From contig NZ_CP045403.1 of the NCBI RefSeq assembly GCF_009363695.1, forward strand, positions 3,792,501 to 3,856,500: a stretch of 64,000 bases of DNA. The letters run 5' to 3'. Below the pieces are notes generated by a model, which was not told where the DNA came from, made no database searches, and worked only from the letters and a program-made list of their open reading frames with translations. The position numbers and the translations under genes were made by a program. This document shows, piece by piece, positions 55,907 through 64,000 of the stretch (positions are counted from its first letter, which is position 1; each line of letters begins with the position of its first letter). Source of the stretch: Bacillus sp. THAF10. GTDB lineage: Bacteria; Bacillota; Bacilli; Bacillales; Bacillaceae_I.

Positions 55907-56358
55907 TTTGCCTGTTCCTCCTCATAATTAATTGTTATCAAGTATTGACCAGTAATTTCACCTTGAATCTTTAATTTATAATCTAGCTGCAAGGAGCCTC
56001 TATTTTTATTCGGATCTTTCATCAAAACCACTTTATTGGTCTCTGTTAAAAATGGAAAGGTTGCCCCCGCACCTTGGAAGGTCCCTTCTGTTGTTTCACC
56101 AGTTTTAAATGATTGCGCCATTTTAATGTCCCCTGAGCGCCTCAATCGTACTTCCTGGCTACTGATTTTATAAAAACAGTCAACCTTTTCCTGACCTTCG
56201 AGCTCTTCAGCAAACACAATGTATTCTGAATCACCTTTTATGTAAAATTGACCTGTTGTATCAAATGAAACGTGCTGTTTTTCGTTGTTGGCATCAATGA
56301 TTTCCGATTGGAAGTCCACCTTTATCGGCATTTTCGTATCTTTTTGGTTGTCTGCCAT
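55903..56358 (-). CDS. ywiB: DUF1934 beta-barrel protein YwiB
   Basis: This 151-residue calycin-like beta-barrel protein (DUF1934) of unknown role always sits upstream of argS in Bacillus. Characteristic C-terminus: [25 protein letters not shown]. The ATG at 56358 is spaced eleven bases from AAGGATG. Confidence 0.88.
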   Translation of the reverse strand: MADNQKDTKMPIKVDFQSEIIDANNEKQHVSFDTTGQFYIKGDSEYIVFAEELEGQEKVDCFYKISSQEVRLRRSGDIKMAQSFKTGETTEGTFQGAGATFPFLTETNKVVLMKDPNKNRGSLQLDYKLKIQGEITGQYLITINYEEEQAK

Positions 56359-56400
56359 CGAAGGGTCACATCCTTAAGGTGTTTTTTCTATAACCTTATT

Positions 56401-56430
56401 AGTATAAAACAAAATGAGGGTTGAGTTCAA
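56401..56430 (-). promoter_or_regulatory. Promoter of ywiB-argS
   Basis: TTGAAC (56430-56425), 18 bp, TATACT (56406-56401) on the minus strand. Confidence 0.65.
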
Positions 56431-56544
56431 TAGAGGATATTTTCCTTGAGATTGTGAAATTTCACCATCTGGGGGACTAGCGATCGGGGATTGCTCCTCT
56501 TGTTGTCTGCATTTACACTCTACAGGGACTAGCTTGCATTGCTG

Positions 56545-57620
56545 CGATTTCCACGCTTGTTGTCCTCATTCACCCTCTATGGAGACATCCTCTCTTCCGT
56601 TTCCTCGTTTGTTGTCCTCATTCACCCTCTATGAGGACATCCTCTCTTCCGTTTCCGCGTTTGTTGTCCTCATTCACCCTCTATGGGGACAACCTCCCTT
56701 CCGTTTCCTCGCTTGTTGTCCTCATTCACCCTCTATGAGGACAACCTCTCTTCCGTTTCCTCCTTTGTTGTCCTCATTCACCCTCTATGAGGACATCCTC
56801 TCTTCCGTTTCCTCACTTGTTGTCCTCATTCACCTTCTATGAGGACAACCTCTCTTCCGTTTCCACTCTTGTTGTCCTCATACAACCTCTATGAGGACAT
56901 CCTCTCTTCTGTTTCCTCGTTTGTTGTCCTCATACAGCCTCTATGAGGACATCCTCTCTTCCGTTTCCTCACTTGTTGTCCTCATTCACCTTCTATGAGG
57001 ACAACCTCTCTTCCGTTTCCACTCTTGTTGTCCTCATACAACCTCTATGAGGACATCCTCTCTTCTGTTTCCTCGTTTGTTGTCCTCATACAACCTCTAT
57101 GAGGACAACCTCTCTTCCGTTTCCACTCTTGTTGTCCTCATTCACCCTCTATGAGGACATCTTCTCTTCCGTTTCCTCGTTTGTTGTCCTCATTCACCCT
57201 CTATGAGGACAACCTCTCTTCCGTTTCCTCGCTTGTTGTCCTCATACAACCTCTATGAGGACATCCTCTCTTCTGTTTCCTCGCTTGTTGTCCTCATACA
57301 ACCTCTATGAGGACAACCCCTCTTACGTTTCCTCGTTTGTTGTCCTCATTCACCCTCTATGAGGACTACCTCTCTTCCGTTTCCTCGCTTGTTGTCCTCA
57401 TACACCCTCTATGGGGACTACCTCTCTTCCGTTTCCACTCTTGTTGTCCTCATACAACCTCTATGGGGACAGCCTCTCTTCCGTTTCCTCGCTTGTTGTC
57501 CTCATTCACCCTCTATGGGGACAGCCTCTCTTCCGTTTCCTCCTTTGTTGTCCTCATTCACCCTCTATGGGGACATCCTCTCTTCCGTTCCCACGCTTGT
57601 TGTCCTCATACAACCTCAAA
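56545..57620. repeat. Tandem array of 21 hairpin-forming 52-bp units
   Basis: TTGTTGTCCTC recurs exactly every 52 bp from 56557 to 57597 (21 times). In most units TTGTCCTCAT pairs with ATGAGGACAA or ATGAGGACAT around a 9-nt loop; some have ATGGGGAC, a G-U wobble in plus-strand RNA; the last unit lacks the right arm. Since 52 is not a multiple of three, no protein is maintained. The array is most of the 1.3-kb gap between speB and ywiB; nothing else is seen there. Confidence 0.97.
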
Positions 57621-57623
57621 CTA

Positions 57624-57656
57624 AAAAATCCCCACCTATCTGTGAAGGTGGGGCAA
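57624..57656 (-). terminator. Terminator of speB
   Basis: CCCCACCT (57633-57640) pairs with AGGTGGGG (57649-57656); followed by ATTTTTT on the minus strand. Confidence 0.9.
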
Positions 57657-57667
57657 GGCATCTATTA

Positions 57668-58540
57668 TTATTTCACCCAACCAAGGATCATCTCGCGGAT
57701 GAGCTTGCTTGCGGTATTGGCAGTTTGTTCAGATGCATCATAAATTGGAGCAACCTCCACTAGGTCCGCTCCTACGACGTTCACATCTGATCCTGCAATG
57801 GCGTGGATGGATGCAAGCAGCTCACGGGATGTGATGCCTCCGCAGTCTACTGTTCCAGTACCAGGGGCATGTGCCGGGTCCAGCACGTCGATGTCGATTG
57901 TTACGTATACCGGGCGGCCCGCAAGTGACGGAAGCACTTCTTTTAACGGCTCGAGCACTTCGAACTTAGAAATGTGCATACCGACTTCCTTCGCCCACTG
58001 GAATTCCTCTCTCATACCAGAACGGATACCAAATGAATATACATTGGTTGGTCCAATTAAGTTTGCTGCTTTCTTAATTGGTGTCGAGTGAGAAAGTGGC
58101 TCCCCTTCGTAGTCGTCACGAAGGTCGGTGTGCGCGTCCATATGGATGATCGCTAGGTCTGGGTATTTTTTGTACATCGCCTTAATAACAGGCCAGGATA
58201 CAAGATGCTCGCCACCCATTCCGAGTGGGAATTTCCCTTTTTCTAGCAGTCCATCAATATACTCTTCAATCATTTCAATGCTCTTTTGGGGATTTCCAAA
58301 AGGCAATGGAATGTCACCAGCATCAAAATATTTTACTTCTTCTAGTTCACGGTCTAAGTATGGGCTGTATTCCTCTAGGCCAATTGATACCTCGCGAATG
58401 CGGGACGGGCCAAAGCGGGAGCCTGGACGGTAGCTGACAGTCCAGTCCATTGGCATGCCGTAAATAACGGCCTGACTGTCCTCAAAGCTTGGGTGACTTT
58501 TGATAAATACGTTACCTGAGTATGCTTCATCAAAGCGCAT
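57668..58540 (-). CDS. speB: Agmatinase
   Basis: This binuclear manganese ureohydrolase splits agmatine into putrescine and urea. It has 290 aa with metal motifs MGGEHLVS, HMDAHTDLRDDY and TIDIDVLDPAHAPGTGT. AAAGGAGG precedes the ATG. It follows speE in the polyamine operon; a GGGGGC/GCCCCC hairpin (~58564-58590) lies between them. Confidence 0.95.
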   Translation of the reverse strand: MRFDEAYSGNVFIKSHPSFEDSQAVIYGMPMDWTVSYRPGSRFGPSRIREVSIGLEEYSPYLDRELEEVKYFDAGDIPLPFGNPQKSIEMIEEYIDGLLEKGKFPLGMGGEHLVSWPVIKAMYKKYPDLAIIHMDAHTDLRDDYEGEPLSHSTPIKKAANLIGPTNVYSFGIRSGMREEFQWAKEVGMHISKFEVLEPLKEVLPSLAGRPVYVTIDIDVLDPAHAPGTGTVDCGGITSRELLASIHAIAGSDVNVVGADLVEVAPIYDASEQTANTASKLIREMILGWVK

Positions 58541-58600
58541 AGGTGGTTTCCTCCTTTAGAAAGGGGGCCGCTATGCTGCAAGCCCCCTCTTTTTAAAAAA

Positions 58601-59428
58601 TTATTTTACTAAGTCTGCAACAAATTTAGGCAGCGCGAATGCTGCTTTGTGCAATTCTTTTGTGTAGTATTTTGTATCGATTTCGTGGAAGCGGTCTTCG
58701 CTTACTTCTAATGGATCGTGCTTTTTAGAGCCGATTGTAAATGTCCACATACCACTTGGGTAAGTTGGGATGTTTGCAATGTAAAGACGTGTGATCGGGA
58801 AGATTTCACGAACATCACGTTGGACATTTGTGATAAGTTCTGGTGTGAACCAAGGGTTGTCCGTTTGCGCAACAAATACGCCGTCTTCTTTTAAAGCTTT
58901 AGAGATTCCTGCATAGAAGCCTTTTGTGAATAGGTTAACAGCTGGTCCAACAGGCTCTGTGGAATCAACCATGATTACGTCGTATTCGTTTTGGCTCTCT
59001 GCGATATGCATGAAGCCGTCGCCAACCTTCACTTCTACACGCTCGTTTTCAAGCTCTCCTGCAATCTCTGGAAGGTATTTTTTAGAGTACTCAATTACTT
59101 TTCCATCGATTTCTACAAGTGTTGCTTTTTTCACGCTAGGGTGCTTTAACACTTCACGGATTACTCCGCCGTCTCCCCCACCAACTACCAGCACGTTTTC
59201 TGGATTTGGGTGTGTGAAAAGTGGAACGTGCGCAACCATTTCGTGGTATACGAACTCGTCTTTTTGAGTCGTCATGACCATGCCATCTAAAATTAGCATG
59301 TTACCAAATTCCTCTGTTTCTACCATATCAAGCTTTTGAAATTCTGTCTGCTCTGTATGTAAAGTGCGTTTGATTTTCGCTGTGATTCCGAAGTTTTTTG
59401 TTTGATATTCTGTGTACCATAATTCCAT
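58601..59428 (-). CDS. speE: Spermidine synthase
   Basis: This enzyme transfers an aminopropyl group from decarboxylated SAM to putrescine. It has 275 aa, with the motif [18 protein letters not shown] and the catalytic Asp in [12 protein letters not shown]. The ATG at 59428 follows AAGGGA; the frame to 59467 has no ribosome site. It is first in the speE-speB operon. Confidence 0.95.
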   Translation of the reverse strand: MELWYTEYQTKNFGITAKIKRTLHTEQTEFQKLDMVETEEFGNMLILDGMVMTTQKDEFVYHEMVAHVPLFTHPNPENVLVVGGGDGGVIREVLKHPSVKKATLVEIDGKVIEYSKKYLPEIAGELENERVEVKVGDGFMHIAESQNEYDVIMVDSTEPVGPAVNLFTKGFYAGISKALKEDGVFVAQTDNPWFTPELITNVQRDVREIFPITRLYIANIPTYPSGMWTFTIGSKKHDPLEVSEDRFHEIDTKYYTKELHKAAFALPKFVADLVK

Positions 59429-59559
59429 TGTTGAACATTCCCTTCTCTTGTAAAAGTTTTTTATCAAGGCTACTATCTCTAAAATTGTTGCGATTAACCT
59501 AGAAAAAGTTGGTATTAGGACGTTTTCTAGTCATTAATCAATAAAAATTCATCACAAAT

Positions 59560-59650
59560 TTAAATCTCCCACTACGAAAAGTGGAGTAAAGAGATTTTCA
59601 ATAGACGAAGAGCAACAAATTTACGAAAACAGTTTCTATCTATTTGCGGC
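59560..59650. repeat. Dispersed repeat family B, inverted copy
   Basis: AGCAACAAATTTACGAAAACAG (minus strand CTGTTTTCGTAAATTTGTTG pattern) matches the other copies in inverse orientation. It lies in the divergent speE-pbpG gap, which holds no other gene (59429-59850). Confidence 0.65.
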
Positions 59651-59777
59651 CAAAAGCGTAAATGTCTAATCTCCAAAAAAATGCTCGTTTTTTATCGTTC
59701 CCTAACGAAAAGAAATGAAACATCAAGAAAAAAGTATAGATGAATCTAGCAAAAATTCAAGAGGAAAATTATTTTTT

Positions 59778-59806
59778 TTATAAATGTTTAAAAATGGGGA
59801 AAGATT
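59778..59806 (+). promoter_or_regulatory. Possible sigma-F-type promoter of pbpG
   Basis: TTATA (59778-59782), 15 bp, GGAAAGATT (59798-59806) resembles a sigma-F promoter (GYATA-N15-GGnrAnAnT) with one -35 mismatch; pbpG of B. subtilis is sigma-F dependent. Confidence 0.35.
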
Positions 59807-59850
59807 TTCATACTAAGAATACAGAAAAGACTCGGATTTTAGGGGGTGGA

Positions 59851-61932
59851 ATGACCGTGGAATTAATTACAAATAATCGGGCGCAGCAGCTATTGAAGCT
59901 TGTTCGGGCAGTTATTTTTATTGGAGTTATCCTATCAATCTCTTTCTTTTTGCTCGTTGGCGGTGTGTGGATGTACGCGAAATCCAAAGGCGCTCCTCCC
60001 ATATCTGTGACACAGTCTTCCATCATTTATAGCAAGGATGGTTCGATTATCGGCGAAGCCCATAGTGGAGAGAAACGGTATTGGGTTGGGTTGGATGAGG
60101 TTTCTCCATATCTAGTGGATGCCACCATTGCGGTGGAGGACCGACGTTTTTTTAGCCATCATGGGTTTGATCCAAAGAGAATCGCAGGAGCAATCCTGGC
60201 AGATATAAAAGCACGTTCAAAGGTGCAGGGTGCTAGTACCATTACCCAGCAATATGCTCGTAATTTGTTTCTTGTTCATGATAAAACTTGGAAAAGAAAG
60301 CTCGAGGAAGCACTCTATACGATTCGGATTGAAGCGAATTATTCGAAGGAAGAAATATTAGAAGGTTATTTAAATACGATTTATTATGGGCATGGCGCAT
60401 ATGGTGTGGAAGCGGCATCCTATTACTATTTTAATAAACCAGCAAAAGAGCTATCGCTTGCTGAGGCGAGTATGCTAGCAGGTATTCCGAAAGGACCAAG
60501 CCTGTTTTCTCCTTACTCGGATAAGGAGCGTGCCCTTGCTCGCCAGGAAATCGTGCTGCAATCTATGGTAAGTAACGGCTCCTTGAAAAAGGAGGAAGCA
60601 AATGAGGCCTTGTCTCAGCCGCTCGTGTACGGAAATCGTGAGCATCTGCCAACGGAGTATATGGCGCCATATTTCCAGGATGCGGTCAGAGAGGTTGTAA
60701 GAAGTTCGCTTGGGCTGCAAAAAGAGCTCGAGATGGGTGGCCTGCACATTTACACCACACTAGACCCACAGCTGCAGGCGATGGCAGAAGAAGAAGTAAA
60801 AAATACGATAAGTCCAGAATCTGATATCCAGATTGGGTTTGTAGCAATGGAGCCAAATTCGGGCCGCGTTCTTGCTTTGGTTGGTGGTCGGGATTATGAA
60901 GAGAGCCCGTACAACCGTGTCACCCAGGCAGAGCGCCAGCCAGGATCGACCTTTAAGCCAATTTTGTACTATCGTGCGCTCGAGCTTGGGTTAACTCCAT
61001 CCACTAGCTTTCGGAGTGAGGTAACGACCTTTCAGGTGGATGAAGGGCGCTCCACGTATACACCGCATAACTTTAATCACTATTATTCAAACGATATGAT
61101 GACCATGATGCAGGCGCTGCCACTGTCTGACAATGTATATGCCGTAAAAACGCATCTTTTACTAGGAGAAAAAGAGCTCACTGAACAAGCGAAAACACTA
61201 GGAATCCGGTCGGACATTAAGGCAGTCCCCTCTTTAGCGCTTGGCACCTCTCCTGTTCGCGTGCTAGATATGGCCAATGCCTATAGCATGTTTGCCAATG
61301 GCGGAAAAAAAGTAAAGCCGGTATTCATTGAGAAAATTGTTAATTATAAGGGTGAGGTTTTATTTGAACGCGAGGGGAAACCGAAGCAGGTGTTAAATCC
61401 TGACGTCACCTTTGTGCTGAATCATATGCTAACAGGCTTGTTTGATCCAGCTCTAAATGGTTACATGGCGGTGACAGGCTATTCCATTCGAGACCAACTT
61501 ACACGGCCTTATGCAGGGAAATCTGGCTCCACAGAAACGGACAGCTGGATGATTGGCTACACCCCGCAGCTGGTGAGTGCCGTTTGGACAGGCTATGATC
61601 GCGATAAATCCATTACCTTGTCTACTGAAAAACACTATGCTAAAGAAATTTGGGCTGGTTTTATGGAGCAAGCACTGGCAAACAAATCGGTTGTCACTTT
61701 TGCCCCTACAGACGGGGTGGTTGGCGTTCCAGTTAACCCGCAAACAGGGTTGCTTGCCACAAGTGATTGTCCTGTGTCTAGAATGAGCTATTATGTAAAA
61801 GGAACGGAACCAACGGAATATTGTATGGCACATATACCAGATGTGGAGGAAGAAGAAGCCCTCCCTGAGGAGCCTGCACCACCAGAGGCAAAGCCTAAGA
61901 AATGGTGGCGGAAAATCGTGCCTTGGCTGTAA
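59851..61932 (+). CDS. pbpG: Class A penicillin-binding protein, PBP2d type
   Basis: This bifunctional peptidoglycan synthase has 693 aa. It has one N-terminal helix, a GT51 glycosyltransferase domain (catalytic Glu in VEDRRFFSHHGFD, QGASTITQQYARN), and a transpeptidase domain with SxxK QPGSTFKP, SxN LSDNVYAV and KSG (AGKSGSTETDSW). The C-terminal tail is Glu/Pro-rich. It resembles YwhE of B. subtilis, used in sporulation. The ATG at 59851 follows AGGGGGTGG closely; the frame from 59740 lacks support. Confidence 0.93.
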   Translation: MTVELITNNRAQQLLKLVRAVIFIGVILSISFFLLVGGVWMYAKSKGAPPISVTQSSIIYSKDGSIIGEAHSGEKRYWVGLDEVSPYLVDATIAVEDRRFFSHHGFDPKRIAGAILADIKARSKVQGASTITQQYARNLFLVHDKTWKRKLEEALYTIRIEANYSKEEILEGYLNTIYYGHGAYGVEAASYYYFNKPAKELSLAEASMLAGIPKGPSLFSPYSDKERALARQEIVLQSMVSNGSLKKEEANEALSQPLVYGNREHLPTEYMAPYFQDAVREVVRSSLGLQKELEMGGLHIYTTLDPQLQAMAEEEVKNTISPESDIQIGFVAMEPNSGRVLALVGGRDYEESPYNRVTQAERQPGSTFKPILYYRALELGLTPSTSFRSEVTTFQVDEGRSTYTPHNFNHYYSNDMMTMMQALPLSDNVYAVKTHLLLGEKELTEQAKTLGIRSDIKAVPSLALGTSPVRVLDMANAYSMFANGGKKVKPVFIEKIVNYKGEVLFEREGKPKQVLNPDVTFVLNHMLTGLFDPALNGYMAVTGYSIRDQLTRPYAGKSGSTETDSWMIGYTPQLVSAVWTGYDRDKSITLSTEKHYAKEIWAGFMEQALANKSVVTFAPTDGVVGVPVNPQTGLLATSDCPVSRMSYYVKGTEPTEYCMAHIPDVEEEEALPEEPAPPEAKPKKWWRKIVPWL

Positions 61933-61939
61933 ACATGTT

Positions 61940-61973
61940 AAAACCCCCAGAAGAAATTCTCCTGGGGGTTTTA
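61940..61973 (+). terminator. Terminator of pbpG
   Basis: An AAAACCCCCAG/CTGGGGGTTTT-type stem, 8 bp after the stop. Confidence 0.9.
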
Positions 61974-62102
61974 ATGTCCTAGTTTTCCATGTGTTCTACA
62001 CATGTAGGTTAAGTTTACTTTTTTTGTCGAGATAACTCAAGTAGGTTGTGACGAACATTCAAAAAAATGTCACATCTTTATTTTCTAAAATCCCTTGACA
62101 TA

Positions 62103-62618
62103 TCAGGACGTTTTTAATTGATCCTTCAATTCGTCCGTTGCGCGATCCCACATTCCTTGGTCATGCCCCACTAAATAGTCTTGTAAAATTTGCTTTGAGC
62201 GATTGTCCATGTGACTGACCATAATATGGCGCTTCATCGACTTATCCATTTTGTTCACATGCTCTGGAAGAGATTTGTAGCCTCTTCTAATCTCTCGGTC
62301 CACTGTCATCTCGCACGCTGTCACGCCTGCATAGTATGGCCCCTCCTGTTTGCGGTCGATGGTCACCCACACAAGCCAAAATGGTTTTCCATTTGGTACA
62401 TCCTCTTTGTTGGGAAGGAACTTGATTCCTTTTTCCACCGTGCTGCGAGCATGCATCGCTCCGATATCAACGAATGCCTCTCCACCCTCTACGTCAACAA
62501 AAACAGGCGAGACGTTATCGAGACTTAATGCACCTATTCCAAAACCACCGTGCCCATCAGTCGGGTCATTTTTAATTATATTAAAGCCAATTGGTTTCTT
62601 TTTCTTTTCCTGATCCAT
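62103..62618 (-). CDS. ywhD: YwhD family protein
   Basis: This 171-residue conserved Bacillus protein of unknown function (pattern FNIIKNDPTDGHGGFGIG, YYAGVTACEMTVDREIRRGYK) is soluble. AAGGGGG precedes the ATG. Context ywhB-ywhD-pbpG matches B. subtilis. Confidence 0.9.
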   Translation of the reverse strand: MDQEKKKKPIGFNIIKNDPTDGHGGFGIGALSLDNVSPVFVDVEGGEAFVDIGAMHARSTVEKGIKFLPNKEDVPNGKPFWLVWVTIDRKQEGPYYAGVTACEMTVDREIRRGYKSLPEHVNKMDKSMKRHIMVSHMDNRSKQILQDYLVGHDQGMWDRATDELKDQLKTS

Positions 62619-62748
62619 TTTACGGTTGCCCCCTTACTTTTCCGATACAGAGCCACGATATTTCGGACTCTCTTGCGCTTTTCCTGTAATTATACAATAA
62701 TTTATGGGAGATGAAAAACAATAGAAGCATAAAGGAGCGGATGAGGAA

Positions 62749-62934
62749 ATGCCATATGTAACAGTGAAAATGCTAGAGGGACGCAGCGAGGAACAGAAAA
62801 AAGCGTTAGTGGAAAAAGTAACAGCGGCCGTGAGTGAAACCACCGGTGCACCGGAGGGAAAAATTGTGGTTTTTATTGAAGAAATGACAAAAGGACACTA
62901 TGCAGTTGGCGGCAAGCGGTTGAGTGATCAATAA
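62749..62934 (+). CDS. ywhB: 4-oxalocrotonate tautomerase-like protein
   Basis: This 61-residue tautomerase-superfamily subunit begins MPYVTVKMLEGRS, with Pro1 after Met removal as catalytic base, and Arg10-like residues GRSEEQKK. The natural substrate is unknown. GAGG lies close to the ATG. It is divergent from ywhD. Confidence 0.92.
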   Translation: MPYVTVKMLEGRSEEQKKALVEKVTAAVSETTGAPEGKIVVFIEEMTKGHYAVGGKRLSDQ

Positions 62935-62943
62935 TGGTGGGTG

Positions 62944-62980
62944 GCAGATGGCTCGCGAAGGTTGCTAGCCATCTGCTGCT
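62944..62980 (+). terminator. Terminator of ywhB
   Basis: An AGATGGCT/AGCCATCT stem (8 bp) followed by GCTGCTTGTTTT. Confidence 0.65.
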
Positions 62981-62982
62981 TG

Positions 62983-63110
62983 TTTTATCAGCCACTTTTG
63001 GGTTTTATCAGCCACTTCGAACACTTTATCAGCCACTTTTTTGATTTATCAGCCACTTTCCACTTTTATCAGTCGCTTCGAACACTTTATCAGCCACCCG
63101 ACAAAAAGGG
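62983..63110. repeat. Tandem array of six TTATCAGCC units, period 20-21 bp
   Basis: TTATCAGCC (one TTATCAGTC) at 62985, 63005, 63026, 63046, 63066 and 63087. The right flank ends ACAAATTTCGC, as the array at 3012-3110 does. It lies in the convergent ywhB-DUF2254 gap. Confidence 0.9.
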
Positions 63111-63136
63111 ACAAATTTCGCGACCTTGCTGCTTTC

Positions 63137-64000
63137 CTAACTCTCCAACAGCCCTCGTAACCGCTCCTTCTTCTCCTCTAACACCTGAAGATCCAGCGGC
63201 TCAAAATTTTCTTCTTTTATACTCCCAACAAAAAACTCCCACATATTCGCAATCTTCCTACGAGCTTCTGACTTACTTCCCTCTGCTGTGAGAATCAAGC
63301 ATTCCAGAATGGTCAGAATAACGGAAATATCCCTCTCTCCATAAATCCTCAACTGATAAAAGGCTGTGTACAAAATTTCTTCAAAGGTCCGTTGCGGAAT
63401 GGAAACTCGAGACTCCTCATCCTCGTCACAAAACGTAAGCGCCTTAGAATCCACCATCCCAAATTCCATTAAGAGACGGCTCATATAGCGAATACAGTTG
63501 TTGGCGGTGTTTGGGTCGTTAATCCCTGGAGAGATGGCGCGCAAGGCAACCTCCGCCATTTTTTGCAGCGAAAACTCCCCGTCTTGAAGGGGTGTTCGTT
63601 CTTCTCCCACTTCAATATATGCCGACAAATCTAAATCCGGCTGTTCTCCTGCAAAATACACCTCTCCTAGCTTACTGTGCTCCGTAACAAAATCCCCAAT
63701 TCGCTGATGAAAAATAATGATGTAGTCTTGTTCCTTCGCCTGTTTTATTAATCCTTCTACATCCACAACCTGAATATAGCCCGTTGCCTTTGGGTAAATA
63801 TCTTTTTTCTCTACGAAGGTCGAAGGAGGCGCCATCTCTTTTAGCTTTAATTTCCCTTTTTGATAGAGAATCTTTTTCTTTTTTACAGAGGTGAGTCCTT
63901 CCTTCATCAATCGTTCGATTAGCTTGCTGACCTGAATGGAGCGCGCCACATGGTGGATGAAGAAGACAAAGTATCCTACACACACGACCGCAAGAATGAC
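63137..64000 (-). CDS. DUF2254 membrane protein, C-terminal part
   Basis: This is the C-terminal ~288 residues of a DUF2254 predicted membrane protein; the frame is open to the right edge, so the N-terminal membrane helices are missing apart from part of one (VGYFVFFIHHVARSI). Typical motifs are ISPGINDPNTANNCI and HQRIGDFV. Function is unknown. Confidence 0.88.
   Translation of the reverse strand, partial: VILAVVCVGYFVFFIHHVARSIQVSKLIERLMKEGLTSVKKKKILYQKGKLKLKEMAPPSTFVEKKDIYPKATGYIQVVDVEGLIKQAKEQDYIIIFHQRIGDFVTEHSKLGEVYFAGEQPDLDLSAYIEVGEERTPLQDGEFSLQKMAEVALRAISPGINDPNTANNCIRYMSRLLMEFGMVDSKALTFCDEDEESRVSIPQRTFEEILYTAFYQLRIYGERDISVILTILECLILTAEGSKSEARRKIANMWEFFVGSIKEENFEPLDLQVLEEKKERLRGLLES

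Noticed and set aside
56534-57763. Several frames of ~100-134 residues in the 52-bp hairpin array
   Set aside because: Same reason: 52-bp period and frame rotation, with non-coding hairpin symmetry.
62040-62080. TGTGAC...GTCACA inverted repeat as an Fnr or Crp site
   Set aside because: The 16-nt separation does not fit the family spacing, and it lies downstream of ywhD rather than at a promoter.

Overview
The window is a stretch of chromosome from a spore-forming member of the Bacillaceae (Bacillus in the broad sense; genus not resolvable from sequence alone). Evidence: the atp, upp-glyA-ywl, prfA-prmC, tdk-rpmE-rho, glpX-murA-fsa-fba-spo0F, pyrG-rpoE, argS, speEB and pbpG blocks follow the Bacillus subtilis gene order; sporulation genes (spoIIR, spo0F, a PBP2d-type pbpG) are present; and the ribosome binding sites are strong Bacillus-type AGGAGG. 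No prophage, insertion sequence, CRISPR array, tRNA or rRNA was seen.

Layout. 1-2.75 kb: start of a complex I operon (nuoA-B-C-D, minus strand, nuoD cut by the window edge), with a long Ala/Lys repeat extension on NuoC and an apparent non-AUG start on NuoA. 3.3-10.7 kb: complete F-type ATP synthase operon atpZ-I-B-E-F-H-A-G-D-C. 11.2-13.5 kb: Vpr-like subtilisin. 13.9-22.6 kb: upp, glyA, ywlG, rpiB, a chemoreceptor, ywlE, mntP, ywlC, ywlB and spoIIR, with a cluster of DnaA boxes at ywlC. 22.8-30.2 kb: an unrecognised plus-strand gene, prmC-prfA, a lipoprotein, tdk, a zinc-free-type L31 gene, rho and glpX. 31.4-39 kb: murA2, fructose-6-phosphate aldolase, fbaA, spo0F (sigma-H promoter), ywjG, pyrG (reiterative-transcription attenuator) and rpoE. 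39.3-50.3 kb: a fatty/branched-chain acid degradation cluster (thiolase, hydroxyacyl-CoA dehydrogenase, two acyl-CoA dehydrogenases, TetR regulator, fused isobutyryl-CoA mutase, and separately fadF) with matching palindromic operators and a cre site. 50.7-56.4 kb: cardiolipin synthase, UV endonuclease, XapX peptide, collagen-like spore-surface-type protein, argS-ywiB. 57.7-64 kb: speE-speB, pbpG, ywhD, ywhB and a DUF2254 gene cut by the right edge.

Most genes are on the minus strand in short operons ended by clear intrinsic terminators. The intergenic DNA is unusual. Seven different tandem arrays sit at transcription-unit boundaries, with unit lengths of 20-21 bp or 51-52 bp. These are close to two and five helical turns. 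In the largest array (21 units of 52 bp) most units can fold as a hairpin. Two dispersed palindromic repeat families, five and four copies, occupy other operon boundaries. These arrays are the strongest candidates here for something undescribed.
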